64,000 bases of DNA, from the NCBI GenBank assembly GCA_028279585.1, contig JANQNL010000009.1, forward strand, positions 1 through 64,000, given 5' to 3'. The translations under genes and the position numbers were made by a program. How positions within the stretch are numbered: position 1 is the first letter of the stretch; each line of letters begins with the position of its first letter. A model generated the notes under the pieces. That model made no database searches. It was not told where the DNA came from and saw only the letters and a list, made by a program, of their open reading frames with translations. Shown here in pieces: positions 41,396 through 49,536 of this stretch. Origin of the DNA: Thermoplasmatota archaeon (GTDB lineage Archaea > Thermoplasmatota > Penumbrarchaeia > JANQNL01).

Positions 41396-44300
41396 TCAGT
41401 CCCACTTCTTCGGCTCTTCCCCAGGCGGTAACTGCTTCTGGTCCGGTTTCGGTGCCTGTGCTCCGGCATCCGGTGCCGCTGTCGTCGCAGCAACCTGTGG
41501 CGTATCATCAGGTGGAGGGAAGTTCGACTTATCATCCGGTGGAGGGAACTCGCTCTCATCCTCCGGTGGCGGATAGTGGTCATCCATGTTCGGTTTCTCA
41601 TCCGCTGGGGACACATGCTCTGCCATGTTGTCCTTGAACTCGGAGTCCGAGACTATCTCTGCCTCGATGTACTCCACTTCCTTCTTCTGCTCCGGCTCGG
41701 CCTGTGCAGGCTCTGCAGGTTTCTCCTCGACCTTTGGCGCAGGCTGGGCAGCAGCTGAGGCCTGCTTCTTTGCACGACGGCTTGCAGCCATCCTGCTGAC
41801 CGTGACCGAGATGACCACCACGAGCATGATTATGACGATTATGATTATGAACAAGATGAACATTATCAGGATGACTATGATGTAGAAGATGTCCGGAAGA
41901 CCATCATCGCTTGTGTTGGTGTTCCACCTGTCGTAGTCGTTCTTCTCATCCTCGTAATCGTCCAGGTCGTCCTGTGTGGCATCAGAGCCGTTGAGTGGGT
42001 CAAGGCCGTTCTTGAGCTCCCACCAGTCGGGAAGTCCATCGCTATCGGTGTCTGTCTCGTCACCGCCCTGGACCTTCCAGTCGTCGTCGATACCATCGCC
42101 GCCGTCCGTACCATCGGTCCCATCTCCTCCATCGCCACCGTCTCCTCCGTCGCCACCGTCACCGCCATCTCCTCCATCGCCACCATCCCCACCGTCGCCA
42201 CCATCACCGCCATCGGTACCGTCTGTGCCGTCCCCTCCATCACCGCCATCGCCACCGTCATCAGGAGCTCCGGGCACGTATGGGACAGTGATGAACTGGA
42301 TACAGACATCAGAGGTGTTCATTCCATCAGTGACAACAAGGGTCACGATGTACGTCTTGTTGATGCTCAATGGGACGTAGGAGTGATCTATGGTCGCTCC
42401 TTCTCCAGAGTTCCCATCACCGAAGTTCCACTGATAAGTAAGGGTCGTAGAGTCAGGGTCGTCCGCAGCATTTGCGTTGAATGTGATGTTATTACTATTG
42501 TCCGGGTCCACGATGTAGGTGAAGTTGTTGTTGGTCGGGGGTGTGTTCACCAGGATCAGGGTCAGAGTGAACGTGTTCGAACTAACATCGTTCTCACCAT
42601 CGTCTGCTGTGAAGTACACATCCGTAAGCGACGAATCCCCATCTGTGGGTGACCACGAAGCAACGTTCGTCACAGCATCGATGTCGATCTCTGGGTTGTT
42701 GCAGGTGAACGTCAAGCCGCCTTCCTCGTCCCAGAAGTGGTCGTCCAGGTCGATGCTCCATATCTGGCCCTTGACGACGTCCGCGTCAGAGATGGTCAGG
42801 TTGAAGACCGGCAGGTCGTTGACACTGACGTACGTAAGATCGATGGCAGGTGCTGAAACGTTCATGGAGCTGTTGTCCGCATCGATGGCTGCGAACACCA
42901 CATCCTCCAATGAGTCAGCATCGTTGGCTGGTGTCCAAGATGCAGAACCATTGGCGTGGATGGTGATCTCCGGTTCACTGCACCAGAACGTAAGACCAGC
43001 TGCGTCCTCCTCGTCGTCGAAGCACTCGGTAAGGAAGACCCGCCATGTGGTCTCCTCGTACACATCTGTGTCGTTCAATCCACCAAGGTATTCAGGCATG
43101 TCGTTGACAGGGATGAACGTCAGGGTTATCCCCAAAGAATCCACGGTCAATGCGCCGTTGTCTGCATCCGTGGCTGTGAAGACCACGTTAGAAAGCGTAG
43201 CATCACCTTCTACAGGCGACCACTCCGCTGTCCCGTTCGGATGTACCGTGATCTCAGAATGACTACATGAGAACGTCAATCCAGCATCGTCCTCGAAGTC
43301 ATAGAACACCTCGTGGAGGTCCACCAACCATGTGGTGTCCTCTTCCACGGAGGTATCGTTCATCGGACCGACATAGTATGGCTCGAAGTTCCGGGCGTCC
43401 AGATAGACGAGCAGCTTGTAATAGGTCCAGAGAAGGTTGTTCGAGGTATCGTAGACCTCGACATAGAAGTTATACAATCCAGCAGTATCTGTGGAGTAGT
43501 ACCAGCTGTGATAGTCGTACTCATAGCCATGGACCGTATAGTTATCGTAGGCAATGCCCACCAGGCCCCCACCATTGGCATAGACCTCGATCACCACTTT
43601 CACATCGTAGTGATGCGAGGTCGAGTCGATGTCATAGAATATCTCGGCAGTGTCAGGATCGGACCCTCTGCCATCCAAGTTGAAGGTATCGACACCCACA
43701 TCCCAGATGAGAGTCTCGTTGACCTCGAGATAGATGGGGTCGTAATACAAAGCCTCCTCGATGTTCCCGAACGCGTCCTCAACAAAGAGCCGGAACGTGA
43801 ACCATCCAGAGCTCAGAGCAGAGACGGTGATGGAGCGCTGGTCTGCAGCTGCACCGGACACAGTGTAATTGTCATAGAAGGTCGTGATGTAGACACCTGT
43901 GTCGTTGTACACATCCAATGAAACACTGACGGACTCGGAGCTGTTGCCTGAATCCACATCGTAGTACATATTGAAGGTCTCGAAGAACCCATCGAAGTCG
44001 TCATCACTGATCGTACCATAGGTGGAAGCCCTGTAGAACTCCTCGTTCTCACCACCGTTGTCGGTCTCCATCCAGCAGTTGTAGATTATTTCAAAGTCCC
44101 GAACATATCCGCTGGCATCTATCAAGTATACGACGTAGATGAAGTTGTCACGACCACCGCTTAGTGTGAACACGATGTTGCGCTCGTCAACACTGGTCCC
44201 AGTGGTGAGCCATGAGTCGGACTGAGAGCCTCTCTCTGTGAACGTGTAGTCGTAAACGTAGACCCACAGATAGACTGTCTCTGAAGACAGCGTTGTGTCC

Positions 44301-45751
44301 ACATCGTAGTAGGTTGTTATCCTGTCGTTGAATCCATCTGCGTCACTGTCGTCCATGACACAGTAAGCATCCTTCAGGTATGACGTGGCTGTGATGAAGT
44401 TGAGGTCCATGGTAGAGCCTGAAGCGGAGAAGCTCGTCATCGATATGGCTGTACCCGAGCCACTGTTGTCGTCATTGTTAGGTGTCGATGAACTTGTGAA
44501 GCCTGTTCGAAGGAACCATGGATCACCATCATCGCCTCGGTTCTGACTATCGTCTAGGTCCGTCCTCCCATCAGCTTCCTCAAGGTCCACACGCTTGTGG
44601 CTTTCATCGTCATTGACGTTGTTGGCAGCTATTGACCCGACGTTGTCGTCGATATGCCATATCAATATCCCTTCACCAGGCAGGTTAGAATCATAACCGG
44701 TCTGCTGCCTGTTCTCTATCAGGAAATATTCGTTCGTGTTCAGAACGACCTTCAATGCCACTGCGTTCGTCTCTACCTGCTGCAAGGTCCTGTCAATGGA
44801 CTGACCGGATACGACCGTTGGTGTGATCCAGCCAAGCTGGACCTTGGACCAGGCACAGAGGTGAGCGGGTGTGTTGCCACCGCCCAGCCATCCTCCGGAG
44901 CCCATGAGCCCCCATTCGCCGATACCCTCGGACGAACCATCAGTATCATACAGGTCTGGAAGACCGAGGTCGTGGCCGAACTCGTGGGCAAAGACACCCA
45001 TGACGGTCTTTTCCGACTGCATCATGTATCCCACGGTGTCGGTATCTGTTGCGCGGGTTGTGAACCGGACACCATCAACTGAAGCATCTGTGAACCCTGT
45101 GTAACCCTGGCCGTGCATGATCCACCTGTGGGACCAGATGTCGTTACCGACACCGGAGCTTGCCTGATCATTGCCGGCCGCTATGATACAGATGTGGACC
45201 TCGTCGGTCTGCAGGACGTTGTCACCATCCGTATCGTAGGTTGAGAAGTCAATGTCCTTGTCTGCAAGGAGTATAGCTTCACGAGCAAGGGCGTTGATGT
45301 AACCGTTCTTGTCATCTATCCCGGTGGTGCTGTCTGCACCGTAGAAGGTATGGCTTTTAGAGCTTCGATACCAACCGGACCCAGCCACTGTTCCTGTCAC
45401 GGTCAGCTGGTTGTAGGAGACCTCGGAATAGTAGTTCCTCATGCTTCCTGCCATTGTGCCGAAGAGCAGGTTGTTGAAGTATGCCTTGGTCTTGACACCA
45501 GGCAGGTCGTCGAAGTCCACCATGATGGCGATGATGGTCTCAGTACCGGTTATCCTTCCCTGCCTTGATGCAGGAACGCTTTTGGAGATGGGGAAGACAT
45601 CGACAGTGTCGATGACCTCCATATCTGTCCCATCTGTGATCTCTGGCATCACAGCAAGCTGTGCTGTACCAGTGGATGTCATCACTATCAGTGAGACCAG
45701 AAGAAGAAGGGTCGTGATAGCAAGACAAGTGAGCTTTCTCGAATTAAGCAT
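41396..45751 (-). CDS. M6-family metalloprotease with cadherin and PKD modules, membrane-anchored
   Basis: A 1451-aa secreted protein. A signal peptide is followed by an M6 (immune inhibitor A-like) peptidase domain with H-E-F-G-H-D-L-G-L-P-D, the zinc motif HExxH with its third ligand region, and W-G-L-M-G-S-G. Beta-sandwich repeats come next, then cadherin-like domains, a PKD-like domain (W-N-F-G-D-G-N-S-G), a long Gly-Asp linker, a D-T-D-S-D-G-L-P-D-W-W calcium motif, one membrane helix and a Pro/Gln-rich tail. It should digest extracellular protein while tethered to the cell. Confidence 0.9.
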   Translation of the reverse strand: MLNSRKLTCLAITTLLLLVSLIVMTSTGTAQLAVMPEITDGTDMEVIDTVDVFPISKSVPASRQGRITGTETIIAIMVDFDDLPGVKTKAYFNNLLFGTMAGSMRNYYSEVSYNQLTVTGTVAGSGWYRSSKSHTFYGADSTTGIDDKNGYINALAREAILLADKDIDFSTYDTDGDNVLQTDEVHICIIAAGNDQASSGVGNDIWSHRWIMHGQGYTGFTDASVDGVRFTTRATDTDTVGYMMQSEKTVMGVFAHEFGHDLGLPDLYDTDGSSEGIGEWGLMGSGGWLGGGNTPAHLCAWSKVQLGWITPTVVSGQSIDRTLQQVETNAVALKVVLNTNEYFLIENRQQTGYDSNLPGEGILIWHIDDNVGSIAANNVNDDESHKRVDLEEADGRTDLDDSQNRGDDGDPWFLRTGFTSSSTPNNDDNSGSGTAISMTSFSASGSTMDLNFITATSYLKDAYCVMDDSDADGFNDRITTYYDVDTTLSSETVYLWVYVYDYTFTERGSQSDSWLTTGTSVDERNIVFTLSGGRDNFIYVVYLIDASGYVRDFEIIYNCWMETDNGGENEEFYRASTYGTISDDDFDGFFETFNMYYDVDSGNSSESVSVSLDVYNDTGVYITTFYDNYTVSGAAADQRSITVSALSSGWFTFRLFVEDAFGNIEEALYYDPIYLEVNETLIWDVGVDTFNLDGRGSDPDTAEIFYDIDSTSHHYDVKVVIEVYANGGGLVGIAYDNYTVHGYEYDYHSWYYSTDTAGLYNFYVEVYDTSNNLLWTYYKLLVYLDARNFEPYYVGPMNDTSVEEDTTWLVDLHEVFYDFEDDAGLTFSCSHSEITVHPNGTAEWSPVEGDATLSNVVFTATDADNGALTVDSLGITLTFIPVNDMPEYLGGLNDTDVYEETTWRVFLTECFDDEEDAAGLTFWCSEPEITIHANGSASWTPANDADSLEDVVFAAIDADNSSMNVSAPAIDLTYVSVNDLPVFNLTISDADVVKGQIWSIDLDDHFWDEEGGLTFTCNNPEIDIDAVTNVASWSPTDGDSSLTDVYFTADDGENDVSSNTFTLTLILVNTPPTNNNFTYIVDPDNSNNITFNANAADDPDSTTLTYQWNFGDGNSGEGATIDHSYVPLSINKTYIVTLVVTDGMNTSDVCIQFITVPYVPGAPDDGGDGGDGGDGTDGTDGGDGGDGGDGGDGGDGGDGGDGGDGGDGGDGTDGTDGGDGIDDDWKVQGGDETDTDSDGLPDWWELKNGLDPLNGSDATQDDLDDYEDEKNDYDRWNTNTSDDGLPDIFYIIVILIMFILFIIIIVIIMLVVVISVTVSRMAASRRAKKQASAAAQPAPKVEEKPAEPAQAEPEQKKEVEYIEAEIVSDSEFKDNMAEHVSPADEKPNMDDHYPPPEDESEFPPPDDKSNFPPPDDTPQVAATTAAPDAGAQAPKPDQKQLPPGEEPKKWD
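42090..42260. repeat. Tandem 9-bp repeat encoding the Gly-Asp linker
   Basis: A run of GGN-GGN-GAY codons (plus-strand CCACCATCG-like units) codes for about 50 residues of (G-G-D)n interrupted by G-T-D. It is a low-complexity spacer between the repeats and the membrane part of the protease. Confidence 0.85.
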
Positions 45752-45875
45752 AGCAAACCCTCGCAGACCAAGCTTAGCTTAGTATTTTATGAGTGAGATT
45801 GAAATTCATACATAAAGCAATGCCATTATTGTGTGCTTGATATGTCAAAATCGGGGGTAGATCAATCCCATTGGT

Positions 45876-46463
45876 CTACTCGAACCTGTCATTGAGAATT
45901 CTCATCCTATCTTCTGTGATATCCTCTGCCAACAGACCGAAAACGAGTTGGTCGAACTCCTTCCCTTTCTTACTGTGGAACTTTCGTCTGGTTCCTTCGT
46001 AGTTGAATCCACACTTCTCCATCATCTTGCGGGAGTTGGGGTTGTTGGATTGACAGTCACCATTGAGCCTTCGTGCATCCAGAACAGAGAAAGCATAGAA
46101 GATGAGGAACTCACACGCCGTGGTCCCGTAGCCTTTCCTCCAGTGCCCATCATCTGTCTGGACACCGACGATGTAAGAACCAGGATGAAATGGGAGTGGC
46201 TCCAATGCGCACTCACCGATGTAGTTCCCATCCTTGGCCCGGATGGTGAACGAGGGGACCTTCGGCAGCTCATCTTTCTCGATCGCATCTGCAATACCCT
46301 TGACCACGCGATCGAAGTATCCATGGGTCTGTTCTGGAGTGTTGGGGCCAAAGAACATCGTCTTCGTAACAGACTCTTTGGCAAGCATCAGAACAAGGTC
46401 ATCCATATCACTTTCGACCTGATAATTGAACACCAGCTCATCACTTTCCCATCTGATCCTCAT
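45876..46463 (-). CDS. GNAT-family N-acetyltransferase
   Basis: The ATG at 46463 (MRIRWESDELVFNYQV) starts the domain and gives 195 aa; the longer frame is not coding-like. It has the RimJ/RimL pattern: E-C-A-L-E-P-L, I-V-G-V-Q-T-D-D-G-H-W-R-K-G-Y-G-T-T-A for acetyl-CoA binding, D-A-R-R-L-N-G-D-C-Q-S-N-N-P-N-S-R and M-M-E-K-C-G-F-N-Y-E-G. It is separated by 4 nt from the upstream gene, so they form an operon. Substrate unknown; RimJ/L-type enzymes act on protein N-termini. Confidence 0.87.
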   Translation of the reverse strand: MRIRWESDELVFNYQVESDMDDLVLMLAKESVTKTMFFGPNTPEQTHGYFDRVVKGIADAIEKDELPKVPSFTIRAKDGNYIGECALEPLPFHPGSYIVGVQTDDGHWRKGYGTTACEFLIFYAFSVLDARRLNGDCQSNNPNSRKMMEKCGFNYEGTRRKFHSKKGKEFDQLVFGLLAEDITEDRMRILNDRFE

Positions 46464-46467
46464 ACCA

Positions 46468-47433
46468 TCACACTCCCGGTGTCTCAGCAACAGCAGCAAA
46501 GAAACCCGGTGTCGGCAGATAGTACCACCTATCCCCGAATCGCTCCTTCTTGTAGCTCTCGATAAGACACGAGGTGTACATATATAGCACCATCTTCGTC
46601 CCCATCTCCTCCCTCCAGCTCTTCCACCCGCCCTTCTTCCGAAAAGCCGTGACACTGCTGGTGCCCTTGTGCACACCCCCAGCGCTGTCAAGTGTGCCTA
46701 CCGTGAACTTGCCCTCCTCCTTGCACGTGACATCCACGCTTGGAAGCGACGTTACCTCTGGTGCTCTCTCATCCCTGTAGTAGAATACAGACATGCCTAC
46801 GTTGTGTCCATACGGCATGTTGTTGTCGAACTCCACCTCGTAGCCTACCTTCTTCTGGTCCTCGAAGATCCTGAAACCATTGACCGTGAAGTAGGAACGG
46901 AGTTCGTCCATGTACTTGACGATATCAAGCTGGATATCAGAAAGCTTCGCCCGTGCTTCTGGAACCCCCAGAAGATGCAGGGTCTGCAGAAGCTCATCAT
47001 CCCTGGTCAAAAGACTTGGCATGAACCAGTCGGTGTCCACCATCAGGTCCACCATGCGTGGGTCTGTCCAGATCCTCTCATACTCCGGCTGGACCGGACG
47101 CATGCGCAGCCTGTCCCTCAAAGATATCAGGAGGGCTTTGTCAACAGAGAAGGAGCGCTCGTTCCATGGGGTGTGTGGTTCTTCCAATGCCTCGCCAAAG
47201 ACACCGTCGTTGTCAGCGCACCACGCAGATACCGCAAGCCATTCGTCAAGGTCGTCCATGTGATAGAACCACAGGCGCAGCTCCTGCTTGGCCGCGAGAT
47301 ACTCCTTGTAGGTGTCCGAGGGCCAGAAGTCGAAGTCCGAATCGGTCCAGCCTGGGTCGTCCTTGGCTACAGCCTCGAGCTTGCGGAGTGCTTCCACACG
47401 GGTCGAAAGTTCCTTCCCGACATCCCTAGGCAT
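46468..47433 (-). CDS. Conserved-looking protein, unknown
   Basis: The ATG at 47433 (MPRDVGKELSTRV) is preferred because ATTTTATGC centred at about 47459 predicts transcription exactly there, giving 321 aa. The protein has a helical, Trp-rich first half (W-T-D-S-D-F-D-F-W-P) and a beta-rich second half with F-Y-Y-R-D-E-R. No signal peptide. It is followed after 4 nt by the acetyltransferase, so it may supply or be its substrate (inference). Confidence 0.6.
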   Translation of the reverse strand: MPRDVGKELSTRVEALRKLEAVAKDDPGWTDSDFDFWPSDTYKEYLAAKQELRLWFYHMDDLDEWLAVSAWCADNDGVFGEALEEPHTPWNERSFSVDKALLISLRDRLRMRPVQPEYERIWTDPRMVDLMVDTDWFMPSLLTRDDELLQTLHLLGVPEARAKLSDIQLDIVKYMDELRSYFTVNGFRIFEDQKKVGYEVEFDNNMPYGHNVGMSVFYYRDERAPEVTSLPSVDVTCKEEGKFTVGTLDSAGGVHKGTSSVTAFRKKGGWKSWREEMGTKMVLYMYTSCLIESYKKERFGDRWYYLPTPGFFAAVAETPGV

Positions 47434-47520
47434 ATAGAGCAGGAGGTAGTGTTTGCATAAAATACTTGCCTGGAAATTGTAACCATGGGAATTATAAACC
47501 ACCCCATCTATCAGCATACA

Positions 47521-48057
47521 ATGAAGCGGGCCATCCCATTCCTGATACTCTTGGTGTTCCTTGCAGGATGTACGACCACGACTACAGAGACCGTGGAGTA
47601 CGAACCAGGGATCATCGAAGTCACTTTCTTCGAAGGTACCAGAGTGTCCCAGGCCCAGACCTTACTGCTCAACCACAGCCTTACCTTGCCTGATGATGTC
47701 CTCAACACCATCTCTGCAGTTGCTGTGATGGTGGACCAGGACATGGTGGCAGAGATCGAGGCCGTTATCATCAACTACACCAGGGTCATCGATGCCTACA
47801 GCTGTAACTGCTCCGAGGCAAAGATCACTGTGAGCTTCACAGGGCTTGTGTCGCAGCTGTTCGTCGATGAGATGGTCTCGCAGTTCGTCAACGCCAGTGT
47901 TCTTGAGAACGGTGAGTATCTGGAGAAGACCACTGTTTCTGGACCGCTACAGATAACGGTCGAGGTCGGAACTGAACAGGCCATCATCGATACTTTGACC
48001 GCGGATCCACTCGTATCAGCTACTATCAGGATAGAAAAGGTCTCTCCTGAAGAGTAG
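47521..48057 (+). CDS. Small lipoprotein, unknown
   Basis: The ATG at 47521 (MKRAIPFLILLVFLAGC) fits a leaderless start behind AATTATAAAC centred at about 47494, giving 178 aa. A lipobox L-A-G-C at residue 17 is followed by a Thr-rich spacer and two similar alpha/beta halves (I-T-V-S-F-T-G-L... and I-T-V-E-V-G-T-E). It is divergent from the 47433 gene, with promoters back to back within about 90 bp. Confidence 0.72.
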   Translation: MKRAIPFLILLVFLAGCTTTTTETVEYEPGIIEVTFFEGTRVSQAQTLLLNHSLTLPDDVLNTISAVAVMVDQDMVAEIEAVIINYTRVIDAYSCNCSEAKITVSFTGLVSQLFVDEMVSQFVNASVLENGEYLEKTTVSGPLQITVEVGTEQAIIDTLTADPLVSATIRIEKVSPEE

Positions 48058-48112
48058 TCCAATCATTATCCTTTTTAACCGACACTACAATTCCCCTAAC
48101 CGAGGGTTTATC

Positions 48113-48781
48113 GTGGGTAAGGCCAAGAAGAAAGCGGATTCTGATACTGAGGAGCTCGAAAAAGCAGTGGACACCATTGCCGACGAGATTAAGAAAGAGA
48201 TCCGAAAAGAAAAAAAGAAGTCCAAAACCTCGGAGCCTGAAGACGAGTTCGCAAAGATGCGAAAGGAGTTCGAGGACTCCATGCGGAACCGGGAGTATCC
48301 TCCGGACTTCGACAAGGAGGCCTTCATCAAAAAGGAGATGAAGAAGTACGACCGCGATATGTCTTGGGCTCGTGAAGAGAACGAAGCTGAAGCTGAAGAA
48401 ATGAAGAGCAAAAAGAAGAAGAAGTCCGGTCCCAGAGCCATCGACCCAGACTCCATCGGCGCATCTAGTCCTCCCCCGCGGACCTACAAGAAAAAGAGCT
48501 CTGTAGATGGGGCAAAACTTGGTGTCTCTTTATTCACCGTTCTGTTCCTGACAATAATCTCGCTGGTCATGTCCGCTTTGTGGCTTGCCTTCCTTTACTG
48601 GTGCTGGCTTGGTCTTGAAGCAAGATGGGACATCTTCCTGTTCCACCTACCACTTCCCAAGTTCTGCTGCCAAACGTGCGTCATACTATCAGCGATCTGT
48701 ACCGTACTAGGATTTTTCGGAACGCTTGCTTCGAGGATAAAGAAGGCATACAGTGCGTCCACTGGGGAAGATATGGACTGA
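48113..48781 (+). CDS. Coiled-coil protein with C-terminal membrane helices
   Basis: A 222-aa protein starting at a GTG (MGKAKKKADSDTEELEKA). Residues 1-120 are highly charged helix, almost entirely K/E-rich. Then come a Pro/Ser linker and two hydrophobic segments separated by W-D-I-F-L-F-H-L-P-L-P. The membrane end probably anchors a cytosolic charged arm. Function unknown. Confidence 0.65.
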   Translation: MGKAKKKADSDTEELEKAVDTIADEIKKEIRKEKKKSKTSEPEDEFAKMRKEFEDSMRNREYPPDFDKEAFIKKEMKKYDRDMSWAREENEAEAEEMKSKKKKKSGPRAIDPDSIGASSPPPRTYKKKSSVDGAKLGVSLFTVLFLTIISLVMSALWLAFLYWCWLGLEARWDIFLFHLPLPKFCCQTCVILSAICTVLGFFGTLASRIKKAYSASTGEDMD

Positions 48782-48784
48782 ACA

Positions 48785-48964
48785 TCAGCTCCACAACCTG
48801 ACCTCTCCCCCCATCACTTCCCCCGGCCACTGGACAGGCCCCAGTACCTTCACCTTACCCTGAGCAAGCTCCCCATCAGCGATCCTGTGGAACACTCCGT
48901 CTGGGTCTTGCATGAGAACCTCCGGCCCCTCCCAACCCTCACAGTATCCCCAAACGTATAACAT
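48785..48964 (-). CDS. Intact small protein (59 aa) of the G-Y-C-E-G-W-E family, divergent from RNA copy 3
   Basis: The ATG at 48964 opens MLYVWGYCEGWEGPEVLMQD, then F-H-R-I-A-D-G-E-L and V-L-G-P-V-Q-W-P-G-E-V-M-G-G. GTTTATAAC centred at about 48991 predicts a leaderless mRNA. The frameshifted copy at 20921 matches through most of its length. It is divergent from the stem-loop RNA, as are the small ORFs beside copies 1 and 2. Function unknown. Confidence 0.65.
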   Translation of the reverse strand: MLYVWGYCEGWEGPEVLMQDPDGVFHRIADGELAQGKVKVLGPVQWPGEVMGGEVRLWS

Positions 48965-49064
48965 CGATGTACCTTACGTTCTCGAGTGTTATAAACTTGA
49001 GTAGGATTTCCATTTCCACGAGTGCGAATTGTAATTTGGTTGATAAATTAACAAGCGTGCAGTT

Positions 49065-49170
49065 TCGGCAATTTCCGTTTGTACAGTAAAGGTTTTAATA
49101 GCTCTGATGAACAAAGGCTCGTGGGGATCACCATGGTGTGATGTGTAGCCTTTGGTCCCCACACTCATGC
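49065..49170 (+). ncRNA. Candidate stem-loop RNA, copy 3, with its promoter
   Basis: CGGCAATTTCCGTTTGTACAG plus TAAA abuts GTTTTAATA (centre about 49097), predicting transcription at about 49123. The hairpin GTGGGGATCA (49121-49130) / TGGTCCCCAC (49153-49162) pairs over 10 bp, with a G-U wobble where copies 1 and 2 have G-C. The loop carries ATGGTGTGATG. Stem pairing is thus kept despite sequence change. Confidence 0.6.
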
Positions 49171-49246
49171 TTTTCTCGATTTCCGTTCGAACCAATATCT
49201 GCTTATTAGCAGTATATTTGCGAGTCATTGCATGTCCTTCAGATCC

Positions 49247-49293
49247 AAAGATGTTACAAAACAGTACAAATACTTACAAAACGTAACATCTTT
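49247..49293 (+). promoter_or_regulatory. Inverted repeat in the leader of the DUF2683 gene
   Basis: AAAGATGTTAC (49247-49257) and GTAACATCTTT (49283-49293) are perfect inverted arms. Within them TTACAAAAC occurs twice (49254 and 49274), exactly 20 bp apart. AGTATATTT centred at about 49215 predicts transcription near 49241, so the repeat lies in the leader, just before the GGTGATC ribosome site. It may act as an operator or RNA hairpin. Confidence 0.5.
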
Positions 49294-49309
49294 AAGAACA
49301 GGTGATCGA

Positions 49310-49534
49310 ATGGTCCAAGCCGTCATCACGCTCACAGAGCACGAGGATAGGGTAGTCAACGCCGTCAAGGGAAAGTATGGTCTGAAGAACAAGTCCCAGG
49401 CCATAGAACACATCATCCTTGCTTATGAGACCGAGCTTCTGGATGCAAAGCTTCGACCGGAGTTCATTGATAAGATGCAGCAGAGGCAAAAGGAACCTGT
49501 CGTCACAGTCAAGGACATGCGTGAGCATTTCTGA
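49310..49534 (+). CDS. DUF2683 protein (antitoxin-like)
   Basis: The ATG at 49310 (MVQAVITLTEHEDRVVN) follows GGTGATC and starts the DUF2683 core; the 74-aa protein has V-K-G-K-Y-G-L-K-N-K-S-Q-A-I, a helix pair as in RHH-type regulators, and R-P-E-F-I-D-K-M. Similar archaeal genes stand before plasmid- or RelE/PIN-type toxins, but here the next plus-strand gene is not a toxin, so it may be solitary. Confidence 0.78.
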   Translation: MVQAVITLTEHEDRVVNAVKGKYGLKNKSQAIEHIILAYETELLDAKLRPEFIDKMQQRQKEPVVTVKDMREHF

Positions 49535-49536
49535 TT

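Noticed and set aside
42090-42260. Short regularly spaced repeats resembling a CRISPR-like array
   Set aside because: They are 9-bp in-frame codon repeats encoding the Gly-Asp linker of the protease; there are no spacers.
46464-46691. N-terminal Arg/Gly-rich extension of the acetyltransferase
   Set aside because: It is frame overlap with the upstream gene; the true domain starts at 46463, 4 nt after that gene's stop.
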